Below are positions 1 to 5,938 of a stretch of 11,019 bases of DNA, in pieces. Position 1 is the stretch's first letter, and every line of letters begins with the position of its first letter. Under the pieces are notes generated by a model. The model did no database searches and was not told the DNA's origin. It worked only from the letters and a program-made list of their open reading frames with translations. The position numbers and the translations under genes were made by a program. The DNA comes from Pseudomonadota bacterium. Lineage in GTDB: Bacteria > Pseudomonadota > Gammaproteobacteria > Xanthomonadales > Rhodanobacteraceae. The stretch spans positions 1 through 11,019 of the forward strand of contig JAEYZH010000148.1 of assembly GCA_023430685.1 (NCBI GenBank), written 5' to 3'.

Positions 1-276
1 ATCGTGCAGCAGGTCGCGGCCGCGTTCGCGGCGCGCCCGCGCTTCTGGATCGGCATCGCGCCCGAAGGCACGCGCAAGCCGGTGGCGCGCTGGCGCAGCG
101 GCTTCTGGCACATCGCGCGCGCGGCGCAGGTGCCGATCGTGCCGGTCGCGTTCGACTACCCCTCGCGCTCGATCGTGGTCGGCCCGACCTTCATGCCCGG
201 TCACGACCTCGATGCCGACCTCGCAGCCTTGCGCGCGTTCTACGCGCCGTTTCGCGGGCGCCATCGCGGGGTGTGA
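1..276 (+). CDS. PlsC-like lysophospholipid acyltransferase, C-terminal part (5' end outside window)
   Basis: This is the last 91 codons of a 1-acyl-glycerol-phosphate-type acyltransferase, an enzyme that moves an acyl group onto a lysophospholipid at the inner membrane. The visible part holds the family's EGTR substrate-binding block (APEGTRK, about residues 21-27 of the visible part) and the later VPIVPVAFDY block, both in normal order and spacing. The catalytic HX4D motif would lie upstream of the window, so activity cannot be judged. The frame is open from base 1; the GTG at base 4 is very unlikely to be the true start because the protein would lack its catalytic half. The C-terminus (DLAALRAFYAPF) resembles short, roughly 190-residue acyltransferases of xanthomonads. 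It ends in TGA and converges on the membrane operon with 16 bases between. The general family call is firm; the exact substrate is not known. Confidence 0.85.
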   Translation: MVQQVAAAFAARPRFWIGIAPEGTRKPVARWRSGFWHIARAAQVPIVPVAFDYPSRSIVVGPTFMPGHDLDADLAALRAFYAPFRGRHRGV

Positions 277-292
277 CTGTGTGCTCCGTGTG

Positions 293-1729
293 TCAGGCCG
301 TGCGCTTTTCGGCTCCGGATCCGCGCGCACGCCGTCCGGCGACGGCGAGCGTCGCGAGCAGCCACGCGAGCGCCGCGTTGGTCACGAGGTGGCCCTGCTT
401 GGCGACGTCGGCGAGGCCGTCGCCAAGCACCGTGACCGCGAGCGTCGCGAGCATCACGATCGCGCAGAGCGCCGCGTATTCGAGCGCGCGGCTGCCGCGG
501 CGGATCGTGACGCGCCACAGCAGCACGAGGACCGCGGCAAGCGGCGCCGCGAGCACGGCGAGGTGCAACGTGGGCGCCGCGTGCAACGCGCGGTCGAGGC
601 TCGAACGCATCACGGGCGCGTGCTCGAACGTGCCGCCTTCGACGTGTCCGATCTCGCGCGCGAGCCAGGGATCGAGCGCGCGCACGCCGCGCCACGCGAG
701 CGACAGCGCGATGCGCGGATGGCGTGCGAGCACCAGCAATTGGTCACCGCGGCTGAATCCCGCGAAGCCCGCGCACGCCTGTTCCGGCATTGCGGGCAAC
801 TCCCACGCATGCAGTCCGCTGTAGCGCGCGCATTGCGGATCGACGCCGAGTTCGACCAGCAGCGCTTGCGGATCGCTGCTCGCCGGCAGCAGCGCGGTGA
901 ACAGCACGTCGGCACGGTTGTACTGGTCGATCGCGTCCATCATCGCGTCGTCGCGCTGCAGTTGCACGAACTGCAGCCAGAATCCCGCGAACGCGCCGAA
1001 CGCGAGGGCAGTCGCGCGCCAGCCGGTGCGCCCGTGCCGTGCGCGATCCAGCGCGAGCACCGCGAGCGCGATCGCACCCGGCAGCAGCAGGTGCTGGATC
1101 TTCGCGGTCGCGAGCGCGAACGCCGCGAGCGCGAGCAGCGCGAAACGACGTCGCGCGTACGGCGCGTCGCGCCACAGCAGGGTCGCCGCGACCAGCGCGT
1201 AGGCCGCGAGCAGCGCGGTCCATTCCGCATAGAAAGTATCGAGGAAGAGCGTGTTCGCGGGATCGGCGAACAGCAGCGGCACCAGCAGTGCGTGCGCGAG
1301 CGCTGGCCGCGGCTCGCCGCGCCTCCACCACGCGACCGAGAACGCGATCGACAGCGCGAGCAGCGCGCCCCAGCGCAACGCGCCGACCAGGCGCACGTCG
1401 TGCGGCCCCGCGGAACCGAGTGCTTCGCCGGTGCGCCAGGCAAGCGCGACCGCGCCGATGAACACGAGTTCGCTCGACCAGTAGCACATCGGGTCGCCCG
1501 ACTCGATGAAGCGGAACTTCGCGTAAGGGGCCTGCGGGCTGTTCTGCTGCGGCGGTACCTCGGGTGGGCGATCCGGATGGAATCCGAAGCAGTTCGTGTA
1601 GCGCGTCTGGTCGTAGCTGTTCGCATACGCGTACAGCGGTTCGTGCGACCACAACGCGAACGCGCGCAGCGAGCCCGCGAGCCAGAGCAGCGCGAACAGC
1701 ACGAGCCATGCGCGCGACGCGTGCTTCAC
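293..1729 (-). CDS. Polytopic membrane protein, possible GT-C/WsfD-like glycan transferase (paralogue B)
   Basis: A 478-residue hydrophobic protein with many transmembrane segments. The first spans about residues 8-27 and is followed by an outside loop with YANSYDQ (Asp40). Later blocks are SPQAP (64-68), CYWSSELVF (82-90), ADPANTLFLDTFYAE (155-169), KIQHLLLP (210-217), LLPASSDP (280-287) and DVAKQGHL (441-448). An acidic residue in the loop after the first membrane helix is typical of GT-C glycosyltransferases, and the D..N...TFYAE and K..HL blocks recall the WsfD-type hexose transferases. That assignment is a resemblance only. The GTG start at 1729 is chosen because it overlaps the stop of the upstream gene (GTGA), has AGGAG seven bases ahead, and leads straight into the first membrane helix; the longer open frame upstream lies inside the neighbour. 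It shares all its blocks with the upstream gene, so the two are a tandem duplicate. Confidence 0.8.
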   Translation of the reverse strand: MKHASRAWLVLFALLWLAGSLRAFALWSHEPLYAYANSYDQTRYTNCFGFHPDRPPEVPPQQNSPQAPYAKFRFIESGDPMCYWSSELVFIGAVALAWRTGEALGSAGPHDVRLVGALRWGALLALSIAFSVAWWRRGEPRPALAHALLVPLLFADPANTLFLDTFYAEWTALLAAYALVAATLLWRDAPYARRRFALLALAAFALATAKIQHLLLPGAIALAVLALDRARHGRTGWRATALAFGAFAGFWLQFVQLQRDDAMMDAIDQYNRADVLFTALLPASSDPQALLVELGVDPQCARYSGLHAWELPAMPEQACAGFAGFSRGDQLLVLARHPRIALSLAWRGVRALDPWLAREIGHVEGGTFEHAPVMRSSLDRALHAAPTLHLAVLAAPLAAVLVLLWRVTIRRGSRALEYAALCAIVMLATLAVTVLGDGLADVAKQGHLVTNAALAWLLATLAVAGRRARGSGAEKRTA

Positions 1730-3132
1730 CGGCCCGCTCCTGCATCGAGCGCGCGCCGCAGCAGCGCCGCGAACACGAGGCCGAGGCTCGCGAGCGCGAA
1801 ATTGGGCGCGAGTTGCGCATGCTTGGCGAAATCCACGTCGCCGTCGCCGAACAGCGAAACCAGCGCGACGCCCGCGCTGCCGACCGCGCAGGCCAGCGCG
1901 AAGCCGAGCGCCGCGCGCTCGCGTCGCCGCCATGCCCCGGCCGCCACCAGCCAGGGCAGCAGCAGCACGCCCGCGGCGACGCCCGCGCTGTCGCCGAACA
2001 CGCGGTTCCAGCTCGGCTGGTCCGACGGCAACGCTCCCCACGTCGCGCCTTCGACCACGCCGAGCGGAGGGATCCAGGGCAGCAGCAGGCGCGGGATGTG
2101 CAGCAGCGCGCGCGCGGTCGCGGGAGGATCGGACAGCAGCAGCCACCACGGTTCGGCGCGCGCCCAGTCCCCGACGCGCGTGCAGATGCGTTCGACCGGC
2201 AGCGGCATTGCGTAGATGCTGCGTCCGGCGTACGCGATGCACGCCGGTTCGAGATCCAGCGCCGCCGCGACGCGCGCGGGATCGCTGCTCTCGGGCAGCA
2301 GCACGGTCAGCACGAAGTTCGCGCGGTTGGCGCGATCGACCGCCTGCGCGACCGGCGTCGCGCGCGCGAGATCGGCCAGTTGCAGCGCGAGCCCCGCCAG
2401 CCCGCCGACCAGCAGCGCAAGTGCCGTCATGCGTCGTGCACGGCCGGCGCCCACGAGCAGCGCGAGGCCGAGCAGCAACGGCAGCACGAGGTGCTGCTGC
2501 TTGCTGCCCGCGAGGATCGCGGCACCGCCCGCAGCGACCATGAACGACGCGCGCGTCGGGTGCAGCAGCGCGACCGCGACGCCGGCGAGGCAGGCGTGGA
2601 AACCGAGCAGCGCGCCGGCTTCGGCGTAGAAGGTCGGGAAGTACAGCAGGTTGGCCGGATCATGGCCGAACAGCGCGAGCCATCCTAGGTAAGCGGCCGC
2701 GACCTGCGGCTGCCCCGCGCCCAGCAGCGCGCGCACGGTCCAGCCTGCAAGCAGCAGCCACGCGAGCAGGCGCCATTCGGCGAGGCGGTGCACCGAGTGG
2801 ATCGAACGCGCGCCGGACGCTTCGGACATCCGCCACGCGGCCGCGACCGGCGCGGTGAACAGCAGGTCGGAACTCCAGACGCAAAGGCCGGGCGGGATCG
2901 GCTGGAACGCGTAGCGCGAGAGCGGCGCCTGCGGGTGGCCGCGGTCGGCACGATCGCCGGGCCGCCACGGCGCGAGGTCGAGGCAGGCGCTGTAGCGGAT
3001 CTGGTCGTAGTTGTTCGCGTACGCGAGCAGCGGCCGGTGCAGGACCAGCCCGCACGCGCGCGCGAGCGCCGCCAACGCCAGCACGGCGAGCAGCAGCAGG
3101 AACCAACCGGGCAGGCGGGTGCGCTCGGGCAT
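1726..3132 (-). CDS. Polytopic membrane protein, possible GT-C/WsfD-like glycan transferase (paralogue A)
   Basis: A 468-residue membrane protein, first gene of a two-gene operon. A membrane helix at about residues 9-31 is followed by YANNYDQIRYSAC (Asp43), then HPQAP (66-70), CVWSSDLLF (84-92), HDPANLLYFPTFYAE (157-171), SKQQHLVLP (210-218), LLPESSDP (278-285) and GDGDVDFAKHAQL (429-441). The same blocks occur in the next gene at nearly the same positions, while the sequence between them has diverged strongly, so both copies appear to be maintained. The role is probably transfer of a sugar from a lipid carrier at the outer face of the inner membrane; this is inferred from the GT-C-like layout, not shown. 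The ATG at 3132 is preferred over in-frame codons further upstream because the promoter lies between them and the ATG. No clear Shine-Dalgarno sequence precedes it. Its TGA overlaps the GTG of the downstream gene. Confidence 0.8.
   Translation of the reverse strand: MPERTRLPGWFLLLLAVLALAALARACGLVLHRPLLAYANNYDQIRYSACLDLAPWRPGDRADRGHPQAPLSRYAFQPIPPGLCVWSSDLLFTAPVAAAWRMSEASGARSIHSVHRLAEWRLLAWLLLAGWTVRALLGAGQPQVAAAYLGWLALFGHDPANLLYFPTFYAEAGALLGFHACLAGVAVALLHPTRASFMVAAGGAAILAGSKQQHLVLPLLLGLALLVGAGRARRMTALALLVGGLAGLALQLADLARATPVAQAVDRANRANFVLTVLLPESSDPARVAAALDLEPACIAYAGRSIYAMPLPVERICTRVGDWARAEPWWLLLSDPPATARALLHIPRLLLPWIPPLGVVEGATWGALPSDQPSWNRVFGDSAGVAAGVLLLPWLVAAGAWRRRERAALGFALACAVGSAGVALVSLFGDGDVDFAKHAQLAPNFALASLGLVFAALLRRALDAGAGR
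1737..1741 (-). promoter_or_regulatory. Ribosome binding site of membrane paralogue B
   Basis: AGGAG on the minus strand lies seven bases ahead of the GTG at 1729, inside the end of the upstream gene. Together with the GTGA overlap it fixes the start codon and points to coupled translation of the two membrane proteins. Confidence 0.65.
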
Positions 3133-3160
3133 GGCGGGCCAGGGGACGCGGGAACGCCCG

Positions 3161-3189
3161 AGTGTAGGCGGCGTGCATGTCGGTCTCAA
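3161..3189 (-). promoter_or_regulatory. Sigma-70-type promoter of the membrane-protein operon
   Basis: On the minus strand TTGAGA (3189-3184) and TACACT (3166-3161) are separated by exactly 17 bases, close to the housekeeping consensus. Transcription would begin near 3154, giving a leader of about 22 bases before the ATG at 3132. In such GC-rich DNA a pair like this is unlikely to be frequent by chance, but it has not been tested. Confidence 0.65.
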
Positions 3190-3284
3190 TCGCGCCGGAA
3201 CGCGAACCGGATCACGTTCGGACCGCGACGCGTGCACCCCCGGCGCCGCCAAGAGGGTCCGCGCGGGCGCCGTCGGCGCAGGTG

Positions 3285-3290
3285 TAGGAT
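3285..3290 (+). promoter_or_regulatory. Possible -10 element upstream of the kinase/sigma operon
   Basis: TAGGAT is the only reasonable -10-like hexamer seen just ahead of the kinase gene in the 197-base divergent intergenic region. No -35-like hexamer is visible at 16-18 bases upstream, so the promoter may depend on an activator or an alternative sigma factor, or this may be chance. Confidence 0.25.
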
Positions 3291-3317
3291 GGCTTCGAAT
3301 CGCGGGGATCCGCCCGC

Positions 3318-3324
3318 AGGGGAG
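3318..3324 (+). promoter_or_regulatory. Ribosome binding site of the transmembrane Ser/Thr kinase
   Basis: AGGGGAG lies five bases before the ATG at 3330. It is a strong Shine-Dalgarno match and supports that ATG as the start. Confidence 0.7.
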
Positions 3325-3329
3325 CTGTC

Positions 3330-5288
3330 ATGAGAACGCGTCTTGGCCACTATGACATCGTCGCCGAACTCGGCCGCGGCGGCATGGGCGTCGTCTACAA
3401 GGGCTACGAGGCCTCGCTGAACCGCTACGTCGCGATCAAGGTGCTGGCCGACTCGCTCGCGCACGACGAGGCGATCAAGGAGCGTTTCCTGCGCGAAGCG
3501 CGCAGCATGGCCGCGCTCAATGATCCGCACATCATCCAGATCTACTTCATCGGCGAAGACGAAGGCCAGACCTACTTCGTGATGGAGTTCGTCGAAGGCG
3601 AATCACTCGGTTCGATGCTCAAGCGCGACCACCGCCTCACGGTCGAACAGGCCGCGAAGGTGATCCACCAGACCGCGCAGGGCCTTGCGACCGCGCACGA
3701 CCACGGCGTCGTGCATCGCGACATCAAGCCCGGCAACCTCATGATCTCGAGCCGCGGTGCGGTCAAGATCGCGGACTTCGGCATCGCGCTGTCGAACCAG
3801 GACCTGTCGAAGAAACTGACCTCGACCGGCGAGTTCGTCGGCACGCCGGGCTACCTGTCGCCCGAAGTCTGCCTCGGCCGCCCGGTCGACCAGCGCTCGG
3901 ACATCTTCTCGCTCGGCATCGTGCTGTTCGAGATGCTGACCGGCAAGATGCCGTTCAACGACGAGTCGCCGCTCGGCCTCATGCTCGAAGTGGTCAAGGC
4001 CGAGATCCCCGACGTGCGCAGCCTCAACCACGACGTCGACCCCGATGTCGCGCGCATCCTCACGCACATGATCGCGAAGGAACCGGCCGACCGCTACCAG
4101 AATTGCCACGACCTCGTCACCGACCTCGCGCGCCATCCGCTGGTCGCGAAGGGCGGGCCGATCACGGTGCAGACGAAGCTGTCGCCGGCCGCGGCCACGC
4201 TGATCGGCCAGAAGACGCCGGTGTCGGGCCAGGTGCCGTTGCGCAGCACGCCGGCGACGCCGATGCGTGCATCCGGCGCGCAGACGCGCATCACCGCGAG
4301 CGGCCAGCCCGAACCGCCGACCGCGCCCGGCGCGGTGCGTCGCGGCGTGCTCGATCGCCCGACCGTTCCCGCAGGCAGCCAGCCGCACGGCCGCTCCGCC
4401 CTGCCCTGGGCGATCGCCGCAGTGCTGCTGCTCGCGGTTGCGGGCGGCACCTGGGCGATGCGCCACCAGATTCCCGCGCTCGGCGGCCTGTTCGGCGCGC
4501 CGCAGGTCGCATCGAGCGAAGCGGACGCGCCGCGCGTGGCCCCGCCGTCGACGCCTGCTTCCCCGTCGACCACCGGTGAAGTCGCCGCAAGCGTCGCGCC
4601 GAGCACCGCGCCGATTGAGGCACCGGCCGCGCCACCGCCCGCGACCGCAGCGGACCTCGCTGCGGCGACGACCGACGCATCCGGCACGGTGGCTGCACAC
4701 GAAGATCCCGGCGCGCCGGCGGCGCGCGCCTCGCAGGCCGGCATCGATGCGTTGCGCGACCTGCCTGCCGCGAAGGCGTCGGCCGAAGTGGTCGAACCCG
4801 CGCCGGCGCCGCGCGTCGCGAAGGTGACGCCGGTCGAAAAGCCGAGCGCGCCCGCGAAGCCGCGCGTGCCGACGATCGCGGTGGTGTCGGCGGGCGACGA
4901 CGTGATCTCCTCGCCGGCAGAAGACGCGCTGGTCGACCTGCTGCAGAGCCGCGGCTTCCGCGTGATCGAAGGCGGGCGTGGCAGCGGCAACGGACCCAAC
5001 CTGCGCGCATTGCGCGGCAAGGCCGACGCGGTCGTGTTCGTGCATGCGCGTCCGGTCGGCACCCAGGAGCTCACCTACTACGGCCAGGCGTCCACGTTGT
5101 ACACGGTGCAGCTCGGCGTGAAGGCCTATCGCGTGTCCGATGGCAGCGTGCTGTGGACCAGCGGCGCCGAACAGGTCAACTTCACGAGCCTCAACGCGGC
5201 CGAGAAGGCACGCGAGGCGGTCGAGCCGATGCTCGACCGCGTCGACGGCCGACTCGCCGAGTTCCGCCCGCGCGGGGGGCGCGGCTGA
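3330..5288 (+). CDS. Transmembrane Ser/Thr protein kinase with periplasmic C-terminal domain
   Basis: A 652-residue Hanks-type kinase. The cytoplasmic kinase domain (about 8-270) is intact: glycine loop GRGGMG (15-20), ATP-anchoring Lys37, helix-C Glu56, HRDIKPGN with catalytic Asp131, DFG (149-151), an activation loop with Thr164 and Thr166 as possible autophosphorylation sites, SPE (177-179) and Asp191. A single membrane helix spans about 359-377, then an Ala/Pro/Thr-rich linker (about 378-513). The last part (about 514-645) is folded-looking: an IAVVSAGDD strand, ADAVVFVHARP, a YTVQLGVKAYRVSDGSVLW block and a terminal helix. This order resembles CsgG/LpoB/FlgT-type alpha-beta domains rather than PASTA repeats; that likeness is my inference. 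The outer domain would sense an envelope signal and the kinase relay it inside. The sigma factor gene begins one base after the stop codon, making it the obvious candidate substrate. Confidence 0.93.
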   Translation: MRTRLGHYDIVAELGRGGMGVVYKGYEASLNRYVAIKVLADSLAHDEAIKERFLREARSMAALNDPHIIQIYFIGEDEGQTYFVMEFVEGESLGSMLKRDHRLTVEQAAKVIHQTAQGLATAHDHGVVHRDIKPGNLMISSRGAVKIADFGIALSNQDLSKKLTSTGEFVGTPGYLSPEVCLGRPVDQRSDIFSLGIVLFEMLTGKMPFNDESPLGLMLEVVKAEIPDVRSLNHDVDPDVARILTHMIAKEPADRYQNCHDLVTDLARHPLVAKGGPITVQTKLSPAAATLIGQKTPVSGQVPLRSTPATPMRASGAQTRITASGQPEPPTAPGAVRRGVLDRPTVPAGSQPHGRSALPWAIAAVLLLAVAGGTWAMRHQIPALGGLFGAPQVASSEADAPRVAPPSTPASPSTTGEVAASVAPSTAPIEAPAAPPPATAADLAAATTDASGTVAAHEDPGAPAARASQAGIDALRDLPAAKASAEVVEPAPAPRVAKVTPVEKPSAPAKPRVPTIAVVSAGDDVISSPAEDALVDLLQSRGFRVIEGGRGSGNGPNLRALRGKADAVVFVHARPVGTQELTYYGQASTLYTVQLGVKAYRVSDGSVLWTSGAEQVNFTSLNAAEKAREAVEPMLDRVDGRLAEFRPRGGRG

Positions 5289-5289
5289 C

Positions 5290-5907
5290 ATGCGCGCCGC
5301 CACCTTCTCCGCGACACCGACGGCGCGCGCCGGACACCCCGCCGCTGCAGGCGACATCACGCGGCTGCTGCAGGCGGCCGGCGGCGGCGACCACGCGGCG
5401 TGGAGCCGCCTCGTCGACCTCGTCTATCCCGAGCTCAAGCGCCTTGCGCGCGGTGCGCGCAGTCGCGCGCGCGACAACACGCTCTGCACGACCGCACTCG
5501 TGCACGAGTGCTACCTGCGCCTTTCCCGCGCGGGCGGGCTTGCGCGAGACCGCGACCACCTGCTTTCGCTCGCGGTGCGCATCATGCGCCAGGTGCTGAC
5601 CGACCACGCGCGCGAACGGCTCGCGCTCAAGCGTGGCGGAGGTGAAGCAGCCACCGCGCTGGACGCTGTCGATCCCGGCGACCGGCGGCAGTTCGAGCAA
5701 CTCATCGAGATCGACGATGCACTGAAGCGGCTCGCACGCGAACAGCCGCGCCAGGCGCAGGTGTTCGAGTGCCGGTATTTCGGCGGCCTCAACGACGACG
5801 AGACCGCCGAGGCGCTCGCGATCTCGCCGCGCACCGCGCATCGCGACTGGCACGCAGGTCGTGCCTGGCTCGCGCGCGAACTCGGGGCGGCGGCACCGAG
5901 CCACTGA
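5290..5907 (+). CDS. ECF-type RNA polymerase sigma factor (PF07638-like), probable kinase partner
   Basis: A 205-residue sigma factor with region 2 at about residues 22-92 (DITRLLQAAGGGDHAAWSRL, then LVHECYLRL and the AVRIMRQVLTDHARER helix) and region 4 at about 138-198. Region 4 has a helix-turn-helix of NDDETAEALAISPRTAHRDW, recognition helix about 179-194. TALVHECYLRL is typical of the PF07638 group found with Ser/Thr kinases. The usual acidic patch of region 2.2, which holds core RNA polymerase, is missing: Thr67, Thr68 and Ala69 stand where acidic residues are expected. The ATG at 5290 is chosen because it lies one base beyond the kinase stop; a longer frame begins inside the kinase gene and has no family sequence. 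A run of six G, ten bases upstream, may serve as a poor ribosome site. No anti-sigma gene is present. Target promoters are unknown. Confidence 0.9.
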   Translation: MRAATFSATPTARAGHPAAAGDITRLLQAAGGGDHAAWSRLVDLVYPELKRLARGARSRARDNTLCTTALVHECYLRLSRAGGLARDRDHLLSLAVRIMRQVLTDHARERLALKRGGGEAATALDAVDPGDRRQFEQLIEIDDALKRLAREQPRQAQVFECRYFGGLNDDETAEALAISPRTAHRDWHAGRAWLARELGAAAPSH

Positions 5908-5938
5908 CGCGCGCCGTCGCGACCCGCGCAGGCGCCTG

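Noticed and set aside
212..2215. A 667-codon plus-strand open frame opposite the membrane-protein operon
   Set aside because: Its product is almost all Arg, Ala, Glu and Gln, with no recognisable domain, and the opposite strand encodes two clear membrane proteins with conserved blocks. It is a by-product of GC-rich codon use.
1730..2242. N-terminal extension of membrane paralogue B by 171 residues
   Set aside because: The extension lies wholly within the upstream gene in another frame and is Arg/Ala-rich. The GTGA overlap and AGGAG mark the start at 1729.
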